The notes under the pieces were generated by a model that was given only the letters and a program-made list of their open reading frames with translations, was not told the origin of the DNA and ran no database searches. Shown in pieces: positions 8,789-16,900 of a stretch of DNA of 64,000 nt. Numbering within the stretch: position 1 is the first letter of the stretch; every line of letters begins with the position of its first letter. Origin of the DNA: DATKUA01 sp965602675 (lineage in GTDB: Bacteria; Acidobacteriota; DATKUA01); assembly GCA_965602675.1 (NCBI GenBank), contig CBFCZO010000008.1, positions 7,342-71,341 of the forward strand. The letters are read 5' to 3'. Both the position numbers and the translations under genes were made by a program.

Positions 8789-11700
8789 ATGTTGCTGCAA
8801 AAGATCAGGATCAAGGGCTTCAAGAGTTTTCCGGACTCGGTGGAGCTGGAACTCGAGAAGGGCATCACGGGCATTGTAGGGCCCAATGGCTGCGGCAAGA
8901 GCAACATCGCCGACTCGATCAATTGGGCACTCGGTGAGCAGAGTCCCACTTCGCTTCGCGGCAAGCGGATGGAGCAGATGATCTTCAACGGCAGCTCGAA
9001 TCGCAAGGCGATGGGGGCTGCCGAGGTCACGCTGGTGCTCAGCATGAACGGCGGCCAGCCGCAATTGCACGACGGCCCGGAGGAGGAGGCGGAACTTCTG
9101 CGCCAGGGTTCCGGCCTGCCCGAGTTGTTACCAGCGAACGATAACGGCGAGCTGACCGTCACCCGCCGGATGTTCCGCGATACCCAGAGCGAATATCTGT
9201 TGAACGACAAGCCCTGCCGCCTGAGGGATGTCCAGGATCTGTTGATGGCCCTCGGTATCGGGTCGCGGGTGGTAACCATTGTCGAGCAGGACAGGATCAA
9301 CGCCATTCTAAACTCCCGGCCGGTCGACCGCCGCGAGTTGATCGAAGACGCGGCCGGCATCACCAAGTTCAAGCTGAACAAGCACCTCACCAAGTTGAAA
9401 CTCGAGCGCACCGGCCAGAATCTGATGCGGATCGAAGACCTGCTCGCCGAGCAGGACGTGCACCTGCGGCGCTTACGCCGCCAGGCGGCACGTGCCAGGC
9501 GCTTTCGCCGCTTTCAGGCCGAGATCAGGGAGATAGAAACTTCCCTGCTGGCGGTTCGCCACTACGAACTATCAGAGCAACACAAGGAGAGCAGCCGGCG
9601 TTTGCGAATGCTCGAGGATGATCTGGCCGCCTCCAGCGCAAAACTCTCAACCGCAGAAAGTGCTCAGGCGGAGCTTCGCCAACGGGTGGATGAGCTGACA
9701 GCCAACCAGGTAGACACTCGCGAGAAACACTACCAGAGCAGCCTTGAGATCGACCGCGACAACAACCGCCTGAAGCATCTGAGGGATGGACTGGAGGGCC
9801 TCTTCAGCCGCCGGGAGCAGGCCAGCGCGCGGCTCCAGGATGCGCAACAGCGTTACAAGAATAAGCGCCTGAACCTCGAGGACGCCAAGCACCAGGCGGA
9901 AGAGCTGGAGAAAGAGCTGAAGTCGGCCCAAGCCCGCTTGAAGGAACTCAAGGAAAAAGCCGACCTCGCCGGCTCCGACCTGGATTCTCTGCGCCGCGAA
10001 AAGGAAAGGCTCCAGGGCGAGCTGGCCGGCATGCGGGAGAAACTGGCAGCCGAAAACAGCCGCCGTGAATCCTTGCGAATTGAAGAACGACGCCTTGCGG
10101 GCGCAGCAGTCAACGCCGAAGCGCTGAAGGACAAGCTGCGCGGCAAGATCTCCGAGGTCGACGACGGCATTGCTCAGTTGAATCAGCGCATCGGCGATCT
10201 GGACGAACAATTACTGAACACGAACGGCCAGCTGCAGCGCTGCATCGATGATCGCAAAGCAACGGAGAAGGAGATCGAGGCGCACGACCGAAGAGCGGAG
10301 TCGATCAAGAGCTCGCACGGCAGTGCCGCCGCAACTCTGGAAGCCCTGCGTGAGATGGAGAAACGCAGAGAGGGGGTGGCCGATGCCACGCGTGCTCTGT
10401 TCGAGAACAATGAAATTCGAGATGCAGTGAAACCGCTTGGGCTGGTTGCGGACAACTTCGACATCGATCCCGACAGGATAAAGGCTGTATTGGCGGCCTA
10501 CGGCCGGATTCTCGAGGCGGTGCTGGTTGAAGACGAAGACGCCGCCGAGCGCGGACTGAAGATGCTCCGCGATTTGGAGATCGGCCGCGCCTCCTTCATT
10601 CCCCTGTCACGGATTTCGGAAAACACCGTCGTTGAAATTCCCGAGAACGATTTGAGAGCGGGGCTCGGCCCAAGGGGTGATCTCGGAAAGCGGCTGCTGT
10701 CTTTGTTCGAGCCCGCCCGCCTGGCAGCTGACATTCATCAGGCTATCGAGATTTCATCCGGCGGTGAGGTTGAAATTGCGGCGACAAATGACGGCAACGC
10801 GGCCTGGCACGGCCGTTTGATCAAGGGCGGATCGGACACCTCCCGGGAGGAGGCGTTCACCCGGCGGTCCAGGATGGAAGCTGTCGGCAAACAGGCGAAA
10901 TCGTTGGAAAAGGAGCTCGAAGAGCTCTCGAGTGCCAGAGCTGAACTGAGCGGCCGGCGTGAAGAGATCGAGGCATCAATTGACGAACTCAGAGAGACAC
11001 GCGAAAAATTGAGGCTGGAAAATGCCAAGCTTTCCGCACAGGTGAGGGCGGAAATTGCGGAACGGGAGCGGCTCGAGGACGCCATAGACGATAAAGACAG
11101 AGAAATCGAATCGCTGAAAGAACAGCACTCGGAAATCGCTTCCGAGATCACCACGGAGAGCGACCGCCTTGCCGGGATGGAAAGCGAAATCGAGGAGTTT
11201 TCCACGTCACTGCAGAAATACGAGGAACGCCTGGAGCAAGGTTCGGAAGCCGCCGGAGACGCCCGGCGCCGGGAGAGCCTGCTTCAGGCCGAAATCAGCG
11301 CACTGGGGGAGCGGCGCAACGCCGGCCGCAGAACGGCCGAGCTGATCGAATCCGATCTCACCGAATTGCTCGAAAGAATCGCCTCTTCTCAGGACGAAAT
11401 CAAGATGATCGAGGAAGAGCGAATCAGCGACCTGCATGAGGTCGAGGTGATCGAGGCAGGCATGCAGGAGAAGATCGAAACCAACGAAGCGCTCAAACGC
11501 TCGCTCAGCGAGATAGACGGCAGGCTGATGGAGTTGAATTCGTCGCTCAAGCTGCGCGAGGCTGAGGTCAAGCAGCTGCGGGCGGAGCACGAAGAGATCC
11601 ATGAGAAGCTGGAAAGCAGCCGTCTGGAGTCGCAGGAACACCTCCTGGAGTTGGAGCACCTGCGCGAGCGGGCCGCGTCCACGCTTCAGATCGATCCCGA

Positions 11701-12403
11701 TAAATTGGAGGACTCTGCCAGACCCGAAACCGCGGACAGTGAGGCGGAAGAGAGCTTCGATTCTCAGGAGGCTCAGCAGCGTCTCCAGGATCTCAAGGAC
11801 AAGGTCGAGCAGATGGGACCGGTCAACCTGCTTGCCAGCGAGGAGTACGAACGGCATCAGGAGCGCCACCGCTTCCTGCTCGATCAGAGGCAGGACGTCG
11901 TGGACAGCATCGCTTCGCTCGAGCAGGTGATCAATCGCATCGACCGCGTCAGCCGCAAGAGATTCCGCGAAGCGTTCGACCGGATCAACGAGTACTTCCA
12001 CAAGACGTTCCGCAAGCTGTTCGGCGGCGGCCGCGCCGAGCTGAAGCTGGAGGAAGGCGACCTGCTCGAGGCGGGGATCGAGATTCTCGTTCAACCCCCC
12101 GGCAAGCGACTGCAAAGCGCGACTCTTCTCTCTGGCGGAGAGAAGAGCATCTCGGCCTTTGCCATGATCATGTCCGTGCTCCAGTTCAGGCCCAGCCCCT
12201 TCTGCATCCTCGACGAGGCCGATGCCGCGCTCGACGAAGTTAACACGCGCCGGATCGCCAACCTGCTCCGCGATTACAGCGACAACACGCAGTTCATCCT
12301 CATCACCCACAACAAGACCACGATGGAAGTCGCCGACCGGCTCTACGGAGTCACGATGGAGGAACCCGGCGTCAGCAAACTTGTATCTGTGAAGTTCAAT
12401 TGA
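8789..12403 (+). CDS. smc: chromosome segregation protein SMC
   Basis: Full-length 1204-aa SMC ATPase that, as a dimer with ScpAB, extrudes DNA loops and organises the chromosome. The N-terminal head carries Walker A GPNGCGKSN at residues 31-39. Two long coiled coils (rich in E, K, R, L and Q) flank a hinge at about residues 545-690 (VADNFDIDPDRIKAVLAAYG onward). The C-terminal head has the signature LLSGGEKS near 1110, Walker B FCILDEADAALDE near 1139 and the D-loop. scpA and scpB are not in this window. The start is ATG 8789. Confidence 0.97.
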   Translation: MLLQKIRIKGFKSFPDSVELELEKGITGIVGPNGCGKSNIADSINWALGEQSPTSLRGKRMEQMIFNGSSNRKAMGAAEVTLVLSMNGGQPQLHDGPEEEAELLRQGSGLPELLPANDNGELTVTRRMFRDTQSEYLLNDKPCRLRDVQDLLMALGIGSRVVTIVEQDRINAILNSRPVDRRELIEDAAGITKFKLNKHLTKLKLERTGQNLMRIEDLLAEQDVHLRRLRRQAARARRFRRFQAEIREIETSLLAVRHYELSEQHKESSRRLRMLEDDLAASSAKLSTAESAQAELRQRVDELTANQVDTREKHYQSSLEIDRDNNRLKHLRDGLEGLFSRREQASARLQDAQQRYKNKRLNLEDAKHQAEELEKELKSAQARLKELKEKADLAGSDLDSLRREKERLQGELAGMREKLAAENSRRESLRIEERRLAGAAVNAEALKDKLRGKISEVDDGIAQLNQRIGDLDEQLLNTNGQLQRCIDDRKATEKEIEAHDRRAESIKSSHGSAAATLEALREMEKRREGVADATRALFENNEIRDAVKPLGLVADNFDIDPDRIKAVLAAYGRILEAVLVEDEDAAERGLKMLRDLEIGRASFIPLSRISENTVVEIPENDLRAGLGPRGDLGKRLLSLFEPARLAADIHQAIEISSGGEVEIAATNDGNAAWHGRLIKGGSDTSREEAFTRRSRMEAVGKQAKSLEKELEELSSARAELSGRREEIEASIDELRETREKLRLENAKLSAQVRAEIAERERLEDAIDDKDREIESLKEQHSEIASEITTESDRLAGMESEIEEFSTSLQKYEERLEQGSEAAGDARRRESLLQAEISALGERRNAGRRTAELIESDLTELLERIASSQDEIKMIEEERISDLHEVEVIEAGMQEKIETNEALKRSLSEIDGRLMELNSSLKLREAEVKQLRAEHEEIHEKLESSRLESQEHLLELEHLRERAASTLQIDPDKLEDSARPETADSEAEESFDSQEAQQRLQDLKDKVEQMGPVNLLASEEYERHQERHRFLLDQRQDVVDSIASLEQVINRIDRVSRKRFREAFDRINEYFHKTFRKLFGGGRAELKLEEGDLLEAGIEILVQPPGKRLQSATLLSGGEKSISAFAMIMSVLQFRPSPFCILDEADAALDEVNTRRIANLLRDYSDNTQFILITHNKTTMEVADRLYGVTMEEPGVSKLVSVKFN

Positions 12404-12483
12404 TTGCCGGCTGCATAGGCTTTACTTCGCGCTCAGGAAGGCGGTAACAAGGTAAATAATTCCCAATAAATCGAGGACCGACA

Positions 12484-12951
12484 ATGGCTCAAGATAATAG
12501 AGAAAAGAAACGTGCCGAGACGGTGCACCGCACCGAAATCGTCCTCCCGGGGCTGACGAACGTCTATGGCACGATGTTCGGAGGGAAGGTTCTCGAGATG
12601 ATGGACGTCACCTGTGCCATCGCAGCGGCGCGGTTCTGCAGGCGCGACGTCGTCACAATCTCGTCCGAACGCGTGGACTTCAAGGTCCCAATCCGGGCCG
12701 GACGCATAGTTGAGTTGGCCGCCCGCGTTGTTTTGACCGGACGCACCTCGATGACAGTCAAGGTGGATGTCTACAGTCAGCACTTTGCCGAGGAAAGCAA
12801 GCAGCTTTGCACAACCGGCTACTTCAACTTCGTCGCACTCGACCGCACGGGGCGTCACACCGTGCCGGTGCCCGAATTGATTGTCGAGACGGATGAGGAG
12901 CGAGGCGACTGGGAAATCGCCGAGCAACTCCGCCACAAGCGCCAGTCGTAA
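12484..12951 (+). CDS. acyl-CoA thioesterase, hotdog fold (YciA/BACH-type)
   Basis: 155 aa single hotdog-domain enzyme expected to hydrolyse acyl-CoA to free acid and CoA. The key segment is NVYGTMFGGKVLEMMD (about 22-37), which matches the N-x-x-G-T-x-F-G-G-x-x-x-x-x-M-D signature including the catalytic Asn and Asp. It is followed by VTISSERVDFKVPIRAG and the strand VVLTGRTSMTVKVDV. Such proteins form hexamers. It lies 80 nt downstream of smc. Confidence 0.88.
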   Translation: MAQDNREKKRAETVHRTEIVLPGLTNVYGTMFGGKVLEMMDVTCAIAAARFCRRDVVTISSERVDFKVPIRAGRIVELAARVVLTGRTSMTVKVDVYSQHFAEESKQLCTTGYFNFVALDRTGRHTVPVPELIVETDEERGDWEIAEQLRHKRQS

Positions 12952-12962
12952 TCTCATCAAGA

Positions 12963-12993
12963 CAAAAAAAGCGGGGGATTTTTCAATCCCCCG
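12963..12993 (-). terminator. intrinsic terminator for the mraZ-ftsA-ftsZ-like operon
   Basis: Read on the minus strand: GGGGGATT-GAAA-AATCCCCC followed by GC and seven T. The U-tract is on the minus strand, so it ends transcription coming from the FtsZ-like operon about 320 bases upstream, not the thioesterase mRNA. Confidence 0.8.
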
Positions 12994-12999
12994 GGCTCA

Positions 13000-13315
13000 G
13001 AAAGTGAAGGGAATAAGGAGCTGCTAGTATCTAGTCGGCTCCGCAGGGAGCGGAGACGGGAAGTGCTTTTTGAGTGGGCGGCCCGTCTCAAGGGCGGACC
13101 GCCCACACGGCGGCCCCTGAAATATCAAGGGTCAAACGAGAGGTGCTGCGAAAGCAACTCCCCTCACTCAACGATCTCGCACTGGCTGAACCCGCCGGAA
13201 GTGCCTGCCTCAACTGGGGGCCTATACGGGGTTTGCCTCCCGAGGACTCCACTATCTCCAGAGAACAGCCCCGAGATCGTTAAAGTTCGACTTGTTAAAG
13301 AACAAAACAACCGTC
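13000..13315 (-). other. structured non-coding stretch (candidate 3'UTR element or small RNA)
   Basis: About 315 bases between the 65-aa gene and the minus-strand terminator, with no convincing gene. It holds a perfect 10-bp inverted repeat, AACGATCTCG at 13169-13178 and CGAGATCGTT at 13271-13280, with a nested 5-bp pair GGCTG/CAGCC just inside. A second hairpin has arms GTGGGCGG (13074-13081) and CCGCCCAC (13099-13106). I found no match to RNase P, tmRNA, SRP or clear 6S RNA signatures. The strand is inferred from the terminator. Confidence 0.35.
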
Positions 13316-13513
13316 TCAAGCGCTGACTTTCGCGGCGGGCTCCGCCGTGCCGCCCCAAACTCCAGCGCCTGAGCCGGTCCTGCCCGGCACTTCGGCCGAA
13401 GTGCGCTTCGCGCCCAGCCCGCACAGGGCCAGCACCACCAGCCGCAGTCTGCTCCTGCGCCACTCGTTAACCGTCGAGAGAAGTCCCGACACTCTGTCGC
13501 TTGCCTTGCTCAT
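13316..13513 (-). CDS. hypothetical small protein, 65 aa, coupled to FtsZ-like gene
   Basis: The start ATG overlaps the stop of the FtsZ-like gene as ATGA, a usual sign of translational coupling. The product begins MSKASDRVSGLLSTVNEWRR, then a short hydrophobic stretch (LRLVVLALCGLGA, about residues 23-35) that is marginal for a membrane span, then a Gly/Ala/Thr-rich tail. I recognise no family. It could be a peripheral or membrane-touching partner of the FtsZ-like protein. The tail composition leaves real doubt that it is translated. Confidence 0.45.
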   Translation of the reverse strand: MSKASDRVSGLLSTVNEWRRSRLRLVVLALCGLGAKRTSAEVPGRTGSGAGVWGGTAEPAAKVSA

Positions 13514-14697
13514 GCGCGCTTCTTTTCCTTGGTCAACATCCGCCGTCTCAGGTAGGCGGGGATCTTCAATTCGTCCTCGCTCAGCCTGCGCGGATTAAGC
13601 ACCGTAATGCCTTCCACCCGGTTGAGTTTCCTGTGGCGAGGGACATCGACTCCGCCGGAGCTCAGGCGCTGTGCCGGATTCCCGCTCTCGCTGACGTGCC
13701 TTTGGAGGAAGTCGAGCTCCACAACTTCGTTGAACAGGGGCAGCCCGGAAGCGATCACGCTCACCCGCGTCTTGCCCTGCTTGACTCCGTTAAAGACCAC
13801 GCCGAGTGCGAGCTGCGCGTCCTTGCTGAACACGCGCTGAGCCACGCCGAATGCGTTGCGCACGCCGTCCATCAGAACATCGTCGTCGATGGCGAACTGG
13901 ATAAGCGCCCTCGGGGCTTTGGTGATGTCGCTCTTCATCTTGGCGAAGCGTTCCATGGCTGTCTTGAGGGCTTCGATCGCGTTGTTGCGCATCGCGCTCA
14001 CTCCAGTGGCGAAAGCGCAGAGCCCGCCCCGCGTGAGGTGGCTCTTGATCGTCCCGAAGTCGAGCAGCATGCGCTTGCTGGGCGTCAGGAATTCGAGGAT
14101 TCCGCAAACCGTCTCCATCAAGGCCGCATCGGCGCGCCTCAGAGCTTCCTTCGCCGCCATCTTTCCCTGGCCGACACCGGCCAGCATGTCGTTGCTCAGC
14201 AGGAACACCGAATCGGCGCTGCGCACAAGCGAATGGATTTTGCGCTTGGCGAGTATCGATTTGCTCTCTTCCTCGTAACCGAATGGGCGCGTGGCGATTA
14301 CTATCGTGAGCGCGCTTGCCGAGCGGCTGATCTTGGAGATTTCGGGTACCAGGGCGGTTGCCGTCCCGCCGCCGAGCCCTCCAAAAATCAGGTTTGCCTT
14401 GACTCCGCTCATTAGATCGCGCACCTGCATGTTGTTTCCGCTGAGGCAGCGCTCGCCGATCTTGTCGTCGCCGCCGGTTCCGTCGCCGCCGGTGAATTCC
14501 TCGCCGAGCAGGAGCTTCTGATCGCATTCGGACTCAAACAGTCTGCCTCGGTCGGTGTCGATACCGAGGGTGGAGACCGAGTTGCCGAGAATGTCATGCA
14601 GGCGGTCGAGCAAGGTCAGACCGCAACCGCCGACGGCAGTCACCTTGACCTGGCTCAGCCCTTCCTCTCTCGTCTCGGTATCCTCGAAAAGCTTCAT
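13510..14697 (-). CDS. divergent FtsZ/tubulin-superfamily protein
   Basis: 395 aa with the whole FtsZ fold recognisable but altered motifs. T1 loop reads AVGGCG (about 21-26). The tubulin signature, normally GGGTGTG, is GLGGGTATA (about 107-115). The switch strand TIVIATRPFGYEEE (about 131-144) matches FtsZ's VVTKPFGFEG. The T7 catalytic loop, normally NxDFADV, is LLDFGTI (about 211-217): the Asp is kept and the Asn lost. The strand LGVVFNGVKQGKTRVSVIASGL matches FtsZ's C-terminal domain. There is no canonical C-terminal FtsA/ZipA-binding peptide (it ends RRRMLTKEKKRA). It overlaps the FtsA-like gene by 4 nt. GTP binding may be weakened and hydrolysis lost. Confidence 0.82.
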   Translation of the reverse strand: MKLFEDTETREEGLSQVKVTAVGGCGLTLLDRLHDILGNSVSTLGIDTDRGRLFESECDQKLLLGEEFTGGDGTGGDDKIGERCLSGNNMQVRDLMSGVKANLIFGGLGGGTATALVPEISKISRSASALTIVIATRPFGYEEESKSILAKRKIHSLVRSADSVFLLSNDMLAGVGQGKMAAKEALRRADAALMETVCGILEFLTPSKRMLLDFGTIKSHLTRGGLCAFATGVSAMRNNAIEALKTAMERFAKMKSDITKAPRALIQFAIDDDVLMDGVRNAFGVAQRVFSKDAQLALGVVFNGVKQGKTRVSVIASGLPLFNEVVELDFLQRHVSESGNPAQRLSSGGVDVPRHRKLNRVEGITVLNPRRLSEDELKIPAYLRRRMLTKEKKRA

Positions 14698-16007
14698 ATC
14701 AGCTCTCTCCCCTCGGGAACCGGCGCTCCCACCAGAGCGCTAAACCAGCAACGCGCTTTTTCAAAGGCGGTCATGCCTGCAGTTTCCATGCGCCTATTGG
14801 CGAGGATCCGCTTGCGCAGCAGGCGCAAAGTTCCCACCAGCGCGGCGCAGCCGGGATCGCTGAAGCCCATCCTCGTGCCGTTAACCGCTCGCGGATGCCC
14901 CACCTCGACGGTCCTGTCGAGAACGATCTCGGCCAGTTCCGGCAGGCCGGCCAGCCTGGCGCACCCTCCGGTCAGGATCACGCGGGAAAGCAGTTCGGGA
15001 GAGAGACCCTTGCTGATCTCCTGGCCGACGGCGTAAAGCAACTCCTGGGCGCGATCGCGCAGTACTGAGGCGATCTCTCGCGCTGACACGAGCTTCTCCA
15101 CACCCAGGCCTCTCTCCTTCAGGTCAATCACTTCGTTGTAGCGGATTACCTGTGGCAGGGCGCAGCCATAGTTGTGCTTGACGTCTTCCGCAACCGCCAT
15201 GCTCTCGTTGAGGAAGATCGCCAGGTCGGAATCGAAATCCCGGCCGCCGCTGGCGATGACACCCAGATGAAGCAGCTTGCCGTGGGCGTAGACCGCCACG
15301 TCGGTGGAATTCCCGCCCAGATCGATCACCGCGACTCCGGCTTCGGTGTTCTTGCCGAGCACCGACAGCGCTGAACTCAGCCCGGAGTAGCTCCAGGATT
15401 TGACGCTGTAGCCGCAGGACTTGAAGGCCTTTTCGATTTGCTCGAGCGCCGAGATGGGCGCGGTGACGAAGGTGATCTCTATGCCGAGCTGCTCTCCGCG
15501 CATTCCCAGGGGCGGCTCGTTGCCGCTGTAGACGGAATCGAGGCTGTAGCGGACCGGAACCACCTGCATCACATGCTCGACAAGGCTTGAAATTTCCTCC
15601 CGCGTACGCCGGACCGCGTCGTCAACAATCCTCTGGGTCACACGGCGGCGGGCGGGGACCTTGACGTTAGCGAAATGGCTGAAGTAGGAGATGAAGGGAG
15701 CGGAGACTGAGACATGCAGGCGCTTCGAGCGAACTCCGTTGCGGCGCCGCAGGTCGGTGACCGCGCGATCGACGGCGGCGGTAAAGCGCGCCGGATCGGT
15801 GACCGCTCCATCGCTGATTCCGAGGTTATAAGAGGAGGCGTAATCCAGCACCATCACCTCGCCTGACGGCCCTATCTTCGCCAGCAGGGCTTTGATGGTG
15901 CTGTGGCCGAGATCGACGATCAGCAGATTGTCGCCGTTGCCGCGCCTGGCCACCCCCTTCCACCTCTGGTAGGCGGACTCAAAATCGATGACTGCGCGAC
16001 GATTCAT
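14694..16007 (-). CDS. FtsA-like actin-family ATPase
   Basis: 437 aa actin-fold protein expected to tether FtsZ-type filaments to the membrane. Phosphate-1 motif LLIVDLGHSTIKALL (about 28-42), a 1C-like domain at about 100-185, phosphate-2 AVIDLGGNSTDVAVY (about 226-240) and adenosine motif VILTGGCARLAGLPE (about 338-352). The C-terminus has an amphipathic stretch AFEKARCWFSALVGAP (about 414-429), placed like FtsA's membrane-targeting helix. PilM is the main alternative, but the neighbouring FtsZ-like gene favours FtsA. It overlaps its neighbours by 4 nt on both sides. Confidence 0.85.
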   Translation of the reverse strand: MNRRAVIDFESAYQRWKGVARRGNGDNLLIVDLGHSTIKALLAKIGPSGEVMVLDYASSYNLGISDGAVTDPARFTAAVDRAVTDLRRRNGVRSKRLHVSVSAPFISYFSHFANVKVPARRRVTQRIVDDAVRRTREEISSLVEHVMQVVPVRYSLDSVYSGNEPPLGMRGEQLGIEITFVTAPISALEQIEKAFKSCGYSVKSWSYSGLSSALSVLGKNTEAGVAVIDLGGNSTDVAVYAHGKLLHLGVIASGGRDFDSDLAIFLNESMAVAEDVKHNYGCALPQVIRYNEVIDLKERGLGVEKLVSAREIASVLRDRAQELLYAVGQEISKGLSPELLSRVILTGGCARLAGLPELAEIVLDRTVEVGHPRAVNGTRMGFSDPGCAALVGTLRLLRKRILANRRMETAGMTAFEKARCWFSALVGAPVPEGRELI

Positions 16008-16156
16008 CGTGCTCTGCTCGCCTTTTGCCCGCGGCCCACGACTGCGAGCTGCTGCCTGGTCAGCTCCCTGATCCGCAGCAGAGTCTTTTGAATCTCCTGC
16101 TCCATCAGGCGCGCCGCGCGGCTCGTCCGCGGCCCTCTTATTGCCGCTATTCCCAT
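16004..16156 (-). CDS. small protein, 50 aa, between TM protein and FtsA-like gene
   Basis: ATG at 16156 follows the stop of the preceding small gene by a single base, and the stop overlaps the FtsA-like start as ATGA. The product is very basic: an Arg-rich start (MGIAAIRGPRTSRAARL), then a helix-forming stretch EQEIQKTLLRIRELTRQQLA, then a basic tail. No family is recognised. The tight junctions on both sides argue that it is translated. It may be a short linker or regulatory peptide for the FtsA-like protein. Confidence 0.5.
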   Translation of the reverse strand: MGIAAIRGPRTSRAARLMEQEIQKTLLRIRELTRQQLAVVGRGQKASRAR

Positions 16157-16157
16157 G

Positions 16158-16331
16158 TCACCGGCTCTCCACCGCGGCCGGTTTGCTCTGAACCGGTTCG
16201 CGTTCACCCGCAACCGCATGACTGCTGGAGGCATCGAGAGCGAAGATCGCCATCAGGCCGCCGGCAAGAAGCAGAGCGGCTATGGCAACAAGCAACCATT
16301 GCCCCACCTTCACCGTCACTTGCACTCTCAT
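16158..16331 (-). CDS. single-TM small protein, 57 aa (FtsL-like position)
   Basis: ATG at 16331 overlaps the mraZ stop codon as ATGA. The product has a short basic cytoplasmic start (MRVQVTVKVGQW), one strong TM helix (LLVAIAALLLAGGLMAIFAL, about residues 13-32) and a 25-residue polar, probably extracytoplasmic tail. In canonical dcw clusters ftsL, a small bitopic protein, lies near mraZ. This protein has that topology but is too short for the leucine zipper of FtsL, so identity is not claimed. Confidence 0.6.
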   Translation of the reverse strand: MRVQVTVKVGQWLLVAIAALLLAGGLMAIFALDASSSHAVAGEREPVQSKPAAVESR

Positions 16332-16834
16332 TGGTCTTCCTCCGCGGTGCGGTTGTCCCCGTTTATCCTTCTAACCGTTCTCTCCGCTATCTCCTCATAG
16401 CGGCTCATCTGCTCATCGAAATAACGCTCCCAGTTCTCCAGCTTCCATATCTCGATGCGGTCTTCCGCTCCGATGACGGCGACGTTGTCTCGAGGCGAAA
16501 CCTCGATGTGCCGCCGGTAGGACTCGGGCAGCAGCAGGCGGCCCTGTGCGGCGACTTCCACATCGAGGCCCGTGCCGGCGATGCGCGTCAGCGCCCTGGC
16601 ATCCGAAGAGCCGGGAACCAGCGGCCCGAGCCTGGAGAGCACTTCCTTCCAGCCGGAGTCCCAAGTGCCGCGCGGATAAATGGCAAGGCACTTCTCGGGC
16701 ATGCGCATCATCCGGCACTTCCTGCCGTGGTTATCCAAGAGGGCGTTTAAAAGGCGCGTGGGCAACTTGATGCGTCCCTTCTCATCAAGCTGGGGGTAAT
16801 ACTCCCCATGGAAAGAGTTGCTATTCTCGCCCAC
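16328..16834 (-). CDS. mraZ: MraZ transcriptional regulator
   Basis: 168 aa DNA-binding protein of the division/cell-wall cluster. It has two SpoVT/AbrB-like swapped-hairpin domains, each with the D/QxxGRxxLP signature: FHGEYYPQLDEKGRIKLP (about 8-25) and AAQGRLLLPESYRR (about 94-107). The C-terminal extension (about 125-168) is longer than in typical 140-150-aa MraZ and is charged. The start is GTG at 16834, with AGGG about 12 nt upstream. rsmH (mraW), the usual next gene, is absent. MraZ normally represses its own promoter through repeated G-rich boxes; matching repeats lie just upstream. Confidence 0.93.
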   Translation of the reverse strand: MGENSNSFHGEYYPQLDEKGRIKLPTRLLNALLDNHGRKCRMMRMPEKCLAIYPRGTWDSGWKEVLSRLGPLVPGSSDARALTRIAGTGLDVEVAAQGRLLLPESYRRHIEVSPRDNVAVIGAEDRIEIWKLENWERYFDEQMSRYEEIAERTVRRINGDNRTAEEDQ

Positions 16835-16845
16835 TTTTGGTACCC

Positions 16846-16900
16846 TTTAGTCCCCTTTTAATCTCAGAAGATCAATCTAGTACAATTTAGTCCCCCTTTG
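16846..16900 (-). promoter_or_regulatory. candidate MraZ operator repeats upstream of mraZ
   Basis: Two near-identical direct repeats, TTTAGTCCCCTTT at 16846-16858 and TTTAGTCCCCCTTT at 16886-16899, start exactly 40 bp apart. Read on the mraZ strand they are AAAGGGGACTAAA-type G-rich boxes, followed by further AAAGGG and AAGTGGG copies into the start codon. Known MraZ sites are short G-rich direct repeats ahead of mraZ, so autoregulation is likely. The exact box definition is inferred. Confidence 0.55.

Noticed and set aside
13160..13290. Identification of the structured region as 6S, RNase P, SRP or tmRNA
   Set aside because: Their conserved core sequences were looked for on both strands and not found.
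13063..13326. Plus-strand open frames in the space after the thioesterase
   Set aside because: Pro/Arg-rich translations with no domain and no ribosome site; the region is better explained as structured non-coding sequence of the minus-strand operon.
16158..16331. Calling the 57-aa TM protein FtsL
   Set aside because: Topology and position fit, but it is far too short for the FtsL coiled coil and no sequence identity is visible.
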